Shown in pieces: positions 27,908 to 37,092 of a stretch of 64,000 nucleotides of DNA. The first letter of the stretch is position 1. Each line of letters opens with the position of its first letter. Source of the DNA: Jeongeupia sp. USM3 (GTDB taxonomy: Bacteria; Pseudomonadota; Gammaproteobacteria; Burkholderiales; Chitinibacteraceae); NCBI RefSeq assembly GCF_001808185.1, contig NZ_CP017668.1, positions 310,001 to 374,000 of the forward strand. The letters are read 5' to 3'. Below the pieces are notes generated by a model that saw only the letters and a list, made by a program, of their open reading frames with translations, was not told the origin of the DNA and searched no databases. The position numbers and the translations under genes were made by a program.

Positions 27908-28506
27908 TCTTATGTCGCGTTATTGCTATCTTCAATGCCTCGGATCGATCGAAGACGACATTCTTGGTTGTCTAAGCTGATGCATCGTCAGGTGGGGCTA
28001 TTCCCGTGTTCTGCTCTGTGTGACGAAATTACTCTTGAGGTGATGATATTTTCTCAGAGTTGATTTTGTTGCGGGCCGCTGGCATTTCTTGATCTGTTTT
28101 TCTTGGTGATGTTATTGTGTGTTGGTGATTTTGGATGTGTCATTTTCGGTATTGGTAGTATGCTTTATACTTATACTTTATTCTGATTGGATGATTCGTC
28201 TATACATGCACTGCATGTGTGCTTGCGTTATGCTGATTGACCTAGTATGTCCATTGATTGGTATTCCGGTATCATGGTGCTAACAGCATGTATGTGCTTG
28301 TTTGATGGCTTTTGGTTTGATCATGAATGCATGATCCTTACCGTGCCTCTTTAGTAGGGTGTTCTACTCGTATCTCAATGCAAGTCAAGTGTTTGCTGGA
28401 TAGGTGTCTTTGGGTCTGGTTAAGCTGGGCGTTCATCTCGCTTGGTGATGAAAAATATTTATTTAATTCCGTGTCTGAAGTTATGTACTTCAACGGGAGT
28501 TAAATC
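27908..28506. other. AT-rich non-coding region upstream of the replication gene
   Basis: About 600 bp without a credible gene. It holds an inverted repeat GATCATG-4nt-CATGATC at 28319-28336 and two similar stretches, GCATGTGTGCTTG (28213-28225) and GCATGTATGTGCTTG (28286-28300). Its position before a Gp2-like replication gene makes an origin possible. Confidence 0.4.
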
Positions 28507-29163
28507 ATGTTTCGCCATTCAGCTAACACCAATCAAACATTGCACGACGACAGTCACTACGCTGGTCTTCCTATTCAGCGGAGCAAGGGGCCTTTCGTTC
28601 TTGAGTATCTGAATCGACTTCAGGTGACGGTGGAACGAGCCTTAGCCGAGCATCCTCGTGTTTTTGCCTTCCGTATCGATCTTCGCTTCCCCTCTGGTCG
28701 ATTGGAGCCGTCCTGGGTCGAAGGTAACGGGGTCATCGGACGCTTCGTGGCGTCCTTCAGAGCCAAGGTCGAACACAACCGGAAGAGGGCACGTGAGCTG
28801 CGTCGTTACTCGCATGACTCATCCGTGCGCTATGTCTGGGCGCGAGAAGTGGGGGAGCGAAGTCGACCGCACTACCACGTGGCCTTCATGCTGAACGGGA
28901 ATGCGTTCTGCACCTTGGGAAAGTACGAGATGGGCAGGGACAACCTGTTCAACCGTCTGCAGGAGGCGTGGGCGTCAGCGCTGGATCTGTCGGTTGAGGG
29001 CGTGGAAGGGCTGGTCGAGGTGCCGAAGAATGCCTGTTATCGCTTGCGCCGTGATGATGGCGCCAGTGTGGAGGACTTCTTCTACCGAGCGAGCTATCTC
29101 TGCAAGGTGGCTACCAAGCGCTTCGGAGATGGTACCCATGGATTTGGTGCCAGTCGGTGCTGA
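28507..29163 (+). CDS. Inovirus Gp2 / YagK-YfjJ-type replication protein
   Basis: A 218-residue protein of the YagK/YfjJ C-terminal family, found in P4-like islands and in inoviruses as a replication protein. Visible elements are FRIDLRFPSG, RYVWAREVGERSRPHYHVAFMLNG (a HUH-like HYH motif, near residue 120) and DFFYRASYLCKVATKRFGDG at the C-terminus. The ribosome site is GGGAG before ATG. A role in autonomous replication of the excised island is inferred from the family. Confidence 0.8.
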   Translation: MFRHSANTNQTLHDDSHYAGLPIQRSKGPFVLEYLNRLQVTVERALAEHPRVFAFRIDLRFPSGRLEPSWVEGNGVIGRFVASFRAKVEHNRKRARELRRYSHDSSVRYVWAREVGERSRPHYHVAFMLNGNAFCTLGKYEMGRDNLFNRLQEAWASALDLSVEGVEGLVEVPKNACYRLRRDDGASVEDFFYRASYLCKVATKRFGDGTHGFGASRC

Positions 29164-29555
29164 TGAGCTGCCGCAAAGGTGCGGTCGTGTTGCAGTCTTT
29201 GGTCGCTTCCGGTCAATCGCAGTGGCGTCGCCCAAGCGCTAGGCGTATTTCCCGCTGCATAGTCCCAAACTAGGGGTGTGAACCAGATCATGGCCTAACG
29301 CCTTCGGTCCTGCTCCGCTGCCCTCGTCTGTACCCCATGTCGACACCGCAGGCGTCCTGTAGCTCCTCATCCAGCGTCAGAAAGCGACATCACGTTTGCA
29401 CGTTATTCGCAGTCACAGGGCCACGCGCTTATGACAGCAAACTTTCTTGCTGATCAGCCTTGAAGTCCACTAAACCGGCCTGACTTACGGAAATAGGCGG
29501 ATTGGCACCGTGAATTGCGCTGACATATGTTGTAATTTTAGCGACTGGGGCGGAG
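29164..29555. other. Intergenic region before the defence operon
   Basis: About 390 bp with no credible open frame of its own. It presumably holds the promoter of the cyclase operon; I could not pick a clear -35/-10 pair. Confidence 0.5.
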
Positions 29556-31106
29556 ATGGCGAAACGAGTTTGGGACGAAGAGACGGCGAAGCAGCGGATC
29601 AAGTCGAAAATCGGCGAGGTTCAGACGGTGACCATCAAGGAGTACGTGCGCACGACCGATCTGACAGGGCTCGCCAACGGCGTAGCCTACCGGGTAGACG
29701 GCGTTCATCTGTACATCGACATCCTCAACATCGGTGACATGTTGAATGTGACGGCGTTCGAAGGAGAGACCGCTCACCGACGGACGCTGCGCTTCCTGAA
29801 CCTGCACTACCGGGCTGTGCGCAACATTCTGAAGGACGTCGAGGCCATCGAGGTCGACTTCCACAACCAGCGCCTGCATGCGGTGTTTGCCAAACCCTAC
29901 GACGACGAGCAGGCCCGGATTTTCAAGGCCGTGGCCACTGCCCAGCTGATTCGCGACGTACTGACCAAGACCGGCGAAGATGGTGACGACCCACTGCCTG
30001 CGGCCAAGACGCGCGTTGGCATCGACTCCGGCAAGGCTTTGGCCGTCAACAACGGCCGCCGTTCCAGTCGCGAGCCTCTGTTCCTCGGCAATCCAGCCAA
30101 CCAGGCCGCCAAGCGCGCCGGCGGTACCGACGAGGGTATCTACATGACCAACGTCGCACGCCTCACTGCAGGTTGGGACAAGGTGCTCGATGTCGACGCC
30201 ACAGCCTTGACGACCACTCAGATCGAAAAGGCCCAAGACGAGGCTGAGCTGGAAGTTACCGTGGATGATGTCGTCAAAACCTGGAAGGACGAACTCGCCA
30301 GCAGTCCGATCGCCAAGTTCGAATTCACGCGTCACACGCCACCATTCAAGACCATCGATCTGGAGATCCTGACTCCTGCCAACTCGCGGCGACAGGAAAG
30401 CGCGTCGATCTACGCCGACATCGACAACTTCACGCGCTACGTAGCCGACCGTGTGGATGATGACGAGGACGCCAAGGATGCCGTCCGGTGCCTGCATGTG
30501 TTGCGCGGCGAGCTGGACAGCGTGCTGCACGACGACTTCGCTGGGAAGAAGATCCGATTCATCGGCGACTGCATCCACGGCATCGTCGTCGAGGGCACCG
30601 CACAGACCACCGACGATGCCGAAACCGCCAAGAACGCCTTGCTCTGCGCGGCCGCCATGCGCAGCAGCTTCAAGCTGGCGCTGGCCGAGTTGGAGGCCGA
30701 TGGCGTCGACGTAGGGAAGCTGGGTTTGGCCATCGGCCTGGAACACGGCATCACGTCGATCACACGGCTTGGCATGAAGGGCGAACGAACTCGCTGCTGC
30801 ATCAGCCGCTCCGTGCTGGCCTCCGAGGCAGAACAGCGCCAGTGTAGCGGTCGCCAGACCGGCATCGGTCCCACTCTGTACAAGCACGCGCCTGAGGCCT
30901 TCCAGACCCTGTTCGGCACCAACCGTCGCCGCTCGGACTTCGACTATCCCACGGCCATCGAGGCCTTGGAGCCCAAGAAAGAGGCCAAGACGGCTTCCTT
31001 GGGGCTGGGCCTGCTGCAGACCGCAACGGTTGCCTCTGCCTCCAGTGATTTCTCGTTCCCGAGGACGCCCGCGCAGCCTTCTCGCACCCAGCAAGGCTTT
31101 TCCTGA
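29556..31106 (+). CDS. Class III nucleotide cyclase with two cyclase-like domains (PycC-like)
   Basis: A 516-residue signal-making enzyme, first gene of the defence operon. Domain 1 (about 45-200) has YIDILNIGDML with D55, then TRVGIDSGKALA and LFLGNPANQAAKRAGG with N182 and K186/R187. It lacks the second metal Asp; the spot reads FHNQRLHAVF. Domain 2 (about 280-440) has IYADIDNFTRYV with D288 and IRFIGDCIHGIVVEG with D338, a full metal site. The two halves thus complement each other like mammalian C1/C2. The last 40 residues are a flexible tail ending QQGFS. By context I expect a cyclic pyrimidine nucleotide (cUMP or cCMP), as in Pycsar; cAMP or cGMP is not excluded. Confidence 0.8.
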   Translation: MAKRVWDEETAKQRIKSKIGEVQTVTIKEYVRTTDLTGLANGVAYRVDGVHLYIDILNIGDMLNVTAFEGETAHRRTLRFLNLHYRAVRNILKDVEAIEVDFHNQRLHAVFAKPYDDEQARIFKAVATAQLIRDVLTKTGEDGDDPLPAAKTRVGIDSGKALAVNNGRRSSREPLFLGNPANQAAKRAGGTDEGIYMTNVARLTAGWDKVLDVDATALTTTQIEKAQDEAELEVTVDDVVKTWKDELASSPIAKFEFTRHTPPFKTIDLEILTPANSRRQESASIYADIDNFTRYVADRVDDDEDAKDAVRCLHVLRGELDSVLHDDFAGKKIRFIGDCIHGIVVEGTAQTTDDAETAKNALLCAAAMRSSFKLALAELEADGVDVGKLGLAIGLEHGITSITRLGMKGERTRCCISRSVLASEAEQRQCSGRQTGIGPTLYKHAPEAFQTLFGTNRRRSDFDYPTAIEALEPKKEAKTASLGLGLLQTATVASASSDFSFPRTPAQPSRTQQGFS

Positions 31107-32806
31107 TGATGTGGTTCCAGCGGTTCGACGACCGCTTGGCGCTGGAAAAGCAGACGGTCGCGGAGCTCATGGCCGAGGGCTGGGTCAAGCGCGTCGACTG
31201 GCATGTTGACGCCCGCGAAGGCATTATCCGGGCCGACATCGACTTCGAGGCTGGCGATCAGCTGCGCGAGGCGCAGCTGATTTACCCATTCGTCTATCCG
31301 TTCGTACCGCTTCGCGTCTGTCCACGCACGTCCGGCGAGCGCTGGTCGGGCCATCAATGGCCCAGCGGGGAGCTGTGCTTGGAAATCCGCGCTGACAATT
31401 GGCACCCCGACTTCACGGCGCGCGACATGCTGATCAGCGCACGAAAGCTGCTGGACACCGAATCGCAGATCGACGGCAATGGCGTGCAACTGCAAGTACC
31501 GTCTGACCATCGCTTCACGGAGGCCCAGCGCTTGCTGGGCAGCTTCCTCCGTCTGATTATCAGCGACGGATTGAAGGCCGAGGTTCGCCGGCGCACGGAA
31601 AAGGTCCAGTTTTTGGACCTATTAACGTCGGCACATAGCTCGGCGTGGATCGTTACTGCCGTGGGCTTGATGGCCTCTGCGGACGAGGAGAGCTGGGTTG
31701 ACATGAGCGTTCCCGCCCAGTTCCGCGAGAACCCGAACCGCGTCGGGCGCATCGCCGTGGTTCAGTATGGTGATGCACGACACCTGGCGTTGATCGACCC
31801 ACGTCGCCCCGCTGCTGAGATCTGGGCCGAGTTTTCATCGATTCCGTTCGACAGCAACGGCATCGTGGTCGGGTTGCTCGGAGACTGCGTGCTTGCGAAG
31901 TGGTTGGACAGCGAGAAGGCCTATACCATCGCCGAGGTACCTATGGACAAACAGCAGCGCACGCCCGAGCGCAATGCGGCCGCCGGGGACAAGCGCGTGG
32001 CGATCATCGGGTGTGGGTCGATGGGCAGCAAGGTGGCTGCATCGCTGGCCCGTTCCGGAGTCACGAAGTTCATGCTCGTCGACGACGATGTGCTGACGGC
32101 CGGCAACCTGGTGCGCAATGACCTGGACTGGACCGCCGTTGGCTCCCACAAAGTCGACGGCGTCACTGCGCGGCTGCGCGCCATCAATCCCACGGTAGAT
32201 GTCCAATCCTGGACCGGCCGCTTGGGCGGCCAGCATTCCACCTCCAGCCTCGAGGCCTGCCTGCGCAATCTGACCGCGTGCGACCTGATCGTGGAGACCA
32301 CCGGCAGCGGCCAGGGTTTTGGCATCGCCGCCGCCGTGGCGACCCAGGATCAGGTGCCCATGGTGTGGGGCCGTGTCTTCGGCGGCGGTTTCGGCGGCTA
32401 TCTCGCCCGGTGCCGCCCCGGTATCGAAGCGCCCCCCCTCGACGTCCGTCACGAGATCTGGGCATGGATGACCGATCCATCGCGGCCGAAGCCGCCCGAC
32501 GACAGCGCCCTGGACTACGGTGCCGAAGCCGACGACCAAGCCGCCATGGTCGCTGACGATACTGACGTGTCGGTGATCTCCGCACATCTGGCGCGTATGG
32601 CCTTGGACATGCTGCGGCCGGTTGAAGCCTCCGACTACCCCTATTCGGTCTACTTGATCGGCCTGCGGGCAGAGTGGATCTTCAAGATGCCGTTCCAGAC
32701 CTTTCCGCTACTGCTCAAGGGTGCGGTGCCGACGGCGACAAGCAAGGACTCTACGCCTGAAGGTGAGGCCCGAGCCCTTGTACCCGCAGCGGCAGACCCG
32801 GCGTGA
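31106..32806 (+). CDS. E2-E1 fusion, ubiquitin-like conjugation enzyme (Cap2-like)
   Basis: A 566-residue protein. The N-terminal E2-like domain (1-150) has HQWPSGELCLEIRADNWHPDFTA with the candidate catalytic Cys91. The E1/ThiF adenylation domain (about 295-500) has RVAIIGCGSMGSKVAASLARSG and LVDDDVLTAGNLVRND, the ATP site. In type II CBASS the equivalent Cap2 links the C-terminus of the signal synthase to a target and boosts its activity. The E1 catalytic Cys is not clear: C436 in LARCRPG is the only one downstream, and no CxxC follows. It overlaps the cyclase stop by 1 bp (ATGA) and the next gene by GTGA. Confidence 0.87.
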   Translation: MMWFQRFDDRLALEKQTVAELMAEGWVKRVDWHVDAREGIIRADIDFEAGDQLREAQLIYPFVYPFVPLRVCPRTSGERWSGHQWPSGELCLEIRADNWHPDFTARDMLISARKLLDTESQIDGNGVQLQVPSDHRFTEAQRLLGSFLRLIISDGLKAEVRRRTEKVQFLDLLTSAHSSAWIVTAVGLMASADEESWVDMSVPAQFRENPNRVGRIAVVQYGDARHLALIDPRRPAAEIWAEFSSIPFDSNGIVVGLLGDCVLAKWLDSEKAYTIAEVPMDKQQRTPERNAAAGDKRVAIIGCGSMGSKVAASLARSGVTKFMLVDDDVLTAGNLVRNDLDWTAVGSHKVDGVTARLRAINPTVDVQSWTGRLGGQHSTSSLEACLRNLTACDLIVETTGSGQGFGIAAAVATQDQVPMVWGRVFGGGFGGYLARCRPGIEAPPLDVRHEIWAWMTDPSRPKPPDDSALDYGAEADDQAAMVADDTDVSVISAHLARMALDMLRPVEASDYPYSVYLIGLRAEWIFKMPFQTFPLLLKGAVPTATSKDSTPEGEARALVPAAADPA

Positions 32807-33339
32807 TCGACATCATCCTCAGCGCCCGGTGTGCACGAAAGCTCAAGAAGGAGCTGCGCGCAGCGGGTCGCAACGAGATTGGCGGCGTGATGGCTGGCGA
32901 ACATCTGGGCAATGGTCGTTTCCTCGTCAAGGACTTGTCGGTCCAGCGGGACGGCAGCCCTACCAGGTTTGTGCGCGATCCCGCATTACATCGCAAGTTC
33001 ATGCGGCGTTTCCATCTGCTCACCGGCAATCAGCCCGAGCGATTCAACTACCTGGGCGAGTGGCACTCGCACCCTAGTTTTCTGGCGTTACCCAGTGGTC
33101 CGGACGCGCGTGCCATGCTGTCGGAAATCGAGAATCCGGAGCAGGTCGCCACGTTTCTGGTGCTGCTTATCGTCAAGCTGGGCGTCGGTGGCGGGCTGAT
33201 CGGATCCACGCATGCATTCCGTCGTCAGCACGGTCCCGTCCGGGTCAACCTGAAAGGGGGCGCTGGAGTGAGCGTGCGTGAAGAAGCGCCGATCACGGCG
33301 CCCGGCCCAATGCGCGTCTGGCGACGATTTGATGGTTGA
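32803..33339 (+). CDS. JAMM/Mov34 metallopeptidase (Cap3-like)
   Basis: A 178-residue zinc isopeptidase of the JAB family. The motif HSHPSFLALPSGPD supplies H88, H90 and D101 (HxHx10D), and the upstream catalytic Glu fits the NEIGGVMAG segment. In type II CBASS Cap3 cleaves the synthase-target bond made by Cap2. GTG 32803 overlaps the stop of the E2-E1 gene, so the two are coupled. The C-terminal 40 residues are not recognised. Confidence 0.9.
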   Translation: MIDIILSARCARKLKKELRAAGRNEIGGVMAGEHLGNGRFLVKDLSVQRDGSPTRFVRDPALHRKFMRRFHLLTGNQPERFNYLGEWHSHPSFLALPSGPDARAMLSEIENPEQVATFLVLLIVKLGVGGGLIGSTHAFRRQHGPVRVNLKGGAGVSVREEAPITAPGPMRVWRRFDG

Positions 33340-33363
33340 GCAAAGATTTCGAAGGAGACAAAC

Positions 33364-33861
33364 GTGAGCAGCAACACCGACCGCCTACAGACGGCGCAAT
33401 GGATCTTTGAACGTCACCTCGGTTGGATCGCCGCAGCCGAAGTCAAGGTCGGCGTTATCGTCGCGCTGGATACGGCCATGCTGGGCGGCCTTGGCGCGGC
33501 CTTCAGTGCGGCCGACGTCAAGGCGCGCACCGCCTGGGCCGTCCTGTTCACTCTGACTGCATTCATCCTGCTGGTGATCGGGTTAATCTGCGCCGCCATG
33601 GCGGTGCTGCCTCGCGTCACCGGTCCCGCGAAATCGCTGTTGTTCTTCGGACGCATCGGCCCGCGAGCGGAGGCCGACTACATCAAGGATTTCAAGGCAG
33701 CCTCGATCGACGAGTGGCTCGACGACTGGGCCGCCCAGATACATCGCAATGCCCAGATCGCGTGCGCGAAGTTCAAGCACGTGCGGCTGGGCATGATCTG
33801 GTCCTTCTTGGCTATCTTGCCGTGGTTTGCGGCCATCGTAACCCTGATCCACAAGGGCTGA
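33364..33861 (+). CDS. PycTM-like membrane effector
   Basis: A 165-residue protein with three predicted transmembrane helices: VGVIVALDTAMLGGLGAAF (about 27-46), WAVLFTLTAFILLVIGLICAAMAVL (about 60-84) and IWSFLAILPWFAAIVTLI (about 144-162). Between helices 2 and 3 lie LFFGRIGPRAEADYIKDF and a helical, partly charged region. This matches the layout of the Pycsar transmembrane effector, which on binding a cyclic pyrimidine nucleotide is thought to damage the inner membrane. GTG 33364 follows AAGGAG. Last gene of the operon, 24 bp after the JAMM gene. Confidence 0.8.
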   Translation: MSSNTDRLQTAQWIFERHLGWIAAAEVKVGVIVALDTAMLGGLGAAFSAADVKARTAWAVLFTLTAFILLVIGLICAAMAVLPRVTGPAKSLLFFGRIGPRAEADYIKDFKAASIDEWLDDWAAQIHRNAQIACAKFKHVRLGMIWSFLAILPWFAAIVTLIHKG

Positions 33862-33932
33862 CCGCGCGTCGGGCTGAGATGTATGTTGTGCTGTGATGTC
33901 AGCGCACAGTGTTGTGATTTTATTTCTTCTTG

Positions 33933-33958
33933 CTTTCTTTTCCTTACTCAAAAGAAAG
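33933..33958. repeat. AT-rich inverted repeat before vgrG
   Basis: CTTTCTTTT and AAAAGAAAG form a 9-bp palindrome with an 8-nt loop between the effector and vgrG genes. It may be a weak terminator for the operon or a regulator site; I cannot decide. Confidence 0.4.
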
Positions 33959-34002
33959 TTACCCTCTACAATCTGCGCTTTTCCTAGCCGGTGCAGGTTG
34001 TC

Positions 34003-37000
34003 ATGCAGCTCGACCAGATGCTCGCTGCGTTTGCCAGTGCGTTCAGTCAGGACCAGCGTTTATTGACGCTGCAACTGGGGGAGGGTGGCCGTTTTGGCGA
34101 ACGGCTGCTGCCGCAAACGCTGCGGGCCGACGAAGTGCTGTCCAAGCCGTACCGCTACGAGCTGGAGTGCCTGTCGCCCGACGCAGAGATCGAGCTCAAG
34201 ACCCTGCTGGGCCAGCCTGCCGAACTGGGCATTGAAACCGCTGACGGCGGCAGCGTGGTTCGTACAGGTATCGTCACCGCAGCAAAATCCCTGGGTTCGG
34301 ATGGCGGCTTTGCCCGCTACTGTCTGATCATCGAGCCGCCACTAGCCCTGCTGCAGCATCGACGTACCAGTCGGACCCATCAGGACTTGAGCGTTCCCGA
34401 CATCGTCAAAACGATCATCACCGAACACGCGGCCAGCAACCCGGTATTCCAGTCGCACTTCGCGGTCGAGTTCGAACTCGGCCAGATCTACGCACCTCGG
34501 AGTTATTGTCTTCAGTACCGCGAGTCCGACCTCGACCTGATCCAGCGATTACTGAATGAAGAGGGACTGAGCTACCGCTTCGTTCACCAAGGCGGTGATA
34601 CCCCAACGGTGACGATGCGGGTGTTCGACGATGCCTACGCCTTGCCGCAACTGGCGCAAGCCAGCATCCGTTTTCACCGTGCCGACGCCACTGAAGAAGA
34701 TGACACGCTCACCGCGTGGAACAGCCGCCGCCAACTCGGCAGCAACAAGGTCAGCCTGACCAGCTTCGACTACAAGCCGACCCGGACACAAGATGCCGGC
34801 GACGGCAGCCGAACCGAGCAAGGCAACGGCTCACAGGCTGAAGCCAGCTTGGAAGACTACGATGCGCCGGGCCTGTATTACGGCGATCCGGAGCAACTGC
34901 AACGCTACAGCCAACTGCGCCAACAGGCGCACGATCTGAACAAGAAGGGTTTCAGCGGCGAAGGCACCGTCCGTTCACTCGAACCCGGCCAGTGGTTCAC
35001 GCTGACCAATCACCCGGCGCACGACTTCGATGCGCCGGAAGACCGCGAATTCACCGTCACCGGCTTGCGTTTCACCGCCAACAACAACCTGCCGACCGAC
35101 CTGAGCCGTTTGCTGCCGTCGCAGCAAAGCGCAAAGCAATCAGGTAGTGCAGAACCAGCACCATTCGCTGCCCAGTTCGACGCCCAGCGTCGCGGTATCC
35201 CGCTCACACCGGCCTACGCCCATACCGACGCCGCCAAACCGACCAGCCTTGGCAAGCAAACCGCGACCGTTGTCGGTCCCGGTGACGGCGAGGTCCACAC
35301 CGACGAACTCGGCCGCATCAAGGTGCAGTTCCACTGGCAGCGCCAGGCCGAACACCCCGAGTACGGCGCCAATCTCGACGACAAGAGCAGCTGCTGGCTG
35401 CGCGTCGCCATGCCCTCGGCCGGTGCCGGCTGGGGCCACCAGTTCATTCCCCGCGTCGGTCAGGAAGTGCTGGTCGACTTCCTCGAAGGCGACATCGACC
35501 GGCCGCTGGTCACCGGCGTCGTCTACAACGGCAGCCACCCGGTCCCGGCGTTCAGCGGCGCCGGCTCATTGCCCGCCAACAAGACCCTCTCCGGCATCAA
35601 GACCAAGGAACACGGTGGCGGTCAGTACGGCGAACTGCTGTTCGACGACACCCAGGGGGAGGTGCGCACCAAGCTCAGTTCCGAACATGGCAAGACCCAG
35701 CTCAACCAGGGCTTCCTGATCCACCCGAGATCCGATGGCAAGGGCACGCCCCGTGGCGAAGGCTTCGAACTGCGCACCGACCGGAATGGCGCGATCCGCG
35801 CCGCCAACGGCCTGCTGATCACTTCTGAGGCCGCCAACGGCGCCGGCGGCAACCAGCTCGACCGGTCCCAAGCCCAATCCCAGCTCGACGCCGCGTTCGA
35901 ACTCGCCAGCAGCCTCGGCGACGTCGCCACCCACCAGCTCGCCGACACCATCGAAACCGGCCCCGAGACCATCAAGGACAACACCAAGGCGGCCAAGACC
36001 CAACAGGGCCATTTGCATCACCTGAAGGAGGCGCTGGAGAGCTGGGCCAACGGCACGAACAGCGCCAAAGACGGCAAAGGCGAGCAAGCCGGCCAACAGC
36101 CGCTGATCGTCGTCAGCGCCCCGGCCGGCCTAGCCCAGACCACGCCGAACAGCCAGGCCATCGCCGCCGGCAGCAACCTCGACCTGATCGCACAGCGCGA
36201 CACCCAGCAGACTTCCGGTCGCAGATGGCTGCACAACGTCGGCGAACACATCAGCCTGTTCGTCTCAGGCGTCAAAGACCAGATCGCCCTGAAGCTGATC
36301 GCCGCCAAGGGCAAGGTTCAGGTGCAGGCGCAGAGTGACAACGTCGAGATCAACGCGGCGAAGGATATTCAGCAGTCGGCGAACCAGAAGGTCACGATCA
36401 ACGCCGGTCAGGAAATCCTGCTGACCTCGGGCGGCGCCTATATCCGGCTCAAGGGCGGGAATATCGAGATTCATGCGCCGGGCAAGATTGATGTCAAAGG
36501 CGCGAGCCACAGCCTGGATGGACCGGCAAGTAAAAGCATGCCGCTTCCCATGTTTCCGAATAAGGAGGGGCTTGGTCAAATCGAGCTGTTCCATCTGTAT
36601 GAGAACAAGGAAGCGATCAAGGGTGGCAAGTACGTGCTGACGGATCTGAAGGGCAAGCGGCACGAAGGCATGCTGGATGACCAAGGCTACGCTGCGGTGT
36701 CAGGGGTGCCATTGGGGGCTGTGAGTGTTCGCTTTCTGAGCGATCCCCGGCAGACCCAGGCTTCAAAGGGCACTTTCCCGTTTCCTGAGCTGAAGGATGA
36801 TGTGGCGCCGGCTGCCGCCACCGCTCAACAGGCTGCACAACAGCTGACTGCGCTTTTGCCGGGCAGGCAAAACAACACCGATCAGTTAGCTGCGCAAGCC
36901 ATTGGCGCAGCAAGGAACGGAGCGAGCGCCGGAGAAGCCTCTGCGGCACTTTCTCAAGCAGACAAGATCGCCGATACCGCTGCGCAGGTGCGCGACTTGT

Positions 37001-37029
37001 TGAATTCCGCCCGTAAGTTGAAGAAATAA
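34003..37029 (+). CDS. vgrG: Type VI secretion spike protein VgrG (TssI)
   Basis: A 1008-residue VgrG. The N-terminal gp27-like part (1-400) contains LQYRESDLDLIQRLLNEEGLSYRF. The gp5 OB-fold (about 425-515) has DELGRIKVQFHWQ and PRVGQEVLVDFLEGDIDRPLVTG. A beta-helix/DUF2345 segment lies at about 730-840, and a transthyretin-like tail follows at 860-1008 (GKYVLTDLKGKRHEGMLDDQGYA). The tail probably loads the Rhs toxin encoded next. GTG 33991 is an alternative start. No other T6SS core genes are here, so the apparatus is encoded elsewhere. Confidence 0.93.
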   Translation: MQLDQMLAAFASAFSQDQRLLTLQLGEGGRFGERLLPQTLRADEVLSKPYRYELECLSPDAEIELKTLLGQPAELGIETADGGSVVRTGIVTAAKSLGSDGGFARYCLIIEPPLALLQHRRTSRTHQDLSVPDIVKTIITEHAASNPVFQSHFAVEFELGQIYAPRSYCLQYRESDLDLIQRLLNEEGLSYRFVHQGGDTPTVTMRVFDDAYALPQLAQASIRFHRADATEEDDTLTAWNSRRQLGSNKVSLTSFDYKPTRTQDAGDGSRTEQGNGSQAEASLEDYDAPGLYYGDPEQLQRYSQLRQQAHDLNKKGFSGEGTVRSLEPGQWFTLTNHPAHDFDAPEDREFTVTGLRFTANNNLPTDLSRLLPSQQSAKQSGSAEPAPFAAQFDAQRRGIPLTPAYAHTDAAKPTSLGKQTATVVGPGDGEVHTDELGRIKVQFHWQRQAEHPEYGANLDDKSSCWLRVAMPSAGAGWGHQFIPRVGQEVLVDFLEGDIDRPLVTGVVYNGSHPVPAFSGAGSLPANKTLSGIKTKEHGGGQYGELLFDDTQGEVRTKLSSEHGKTQLNQGFLIHPRSDGKGTPRGEGFELRTDRNGAIRAANGLLITSEAANGAGGNQLDRSQAQSQLDAAFELASSLGDVATHQLADTIETGPETIKDNTKAAKTQQGHLHHLKEALESWANGTNSAKDGKGEQAGQQPLIVVSAPAGLAQTTPNSQAIAAGSNLDLIAQRDTQQTSGRRWLHNVGEHISLFVSGVKDQIALKLIAAKGKVQVQAQSDNVEINAAKDIQQSANQKVTINAGQEILLTSGGAYIRLKGGNIEIHAPGKIDVKGASHSLDGPASKSMPLPMFPNKEGLGQIELFHLYENKEAIKGGKYVLTDLKGKRHEGMLDDQGYAAVSGVPLGAVSVRFLSDPRQTQASKGTFPFPELKDDVAPAAATAQQAAQQLTALLPGRQNNTDQLAAQAIGAARNGASAGEASAALSQADKIADTAAQVRDLLNSARKLKK

Positions 37030-37092
37030 ACGCGTATTGCAACGTACTGATTCGAACGACAAAGGCGATTCACGCCTGGAGATAGACCCGTC

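Noticed and set aside
29556..31106. CD-NTase as the first gene of the defence operon
   Set aside because: No GS...DxD nucleotidyltransferase motif; class III cyclase motifs are present instead.
33933..33958. Confident operon terminator after the effector gene
   Set aside because: The stem is all A/T except two pairs per arm; too weak to call with confidence, so listed only as an inverted repeat.
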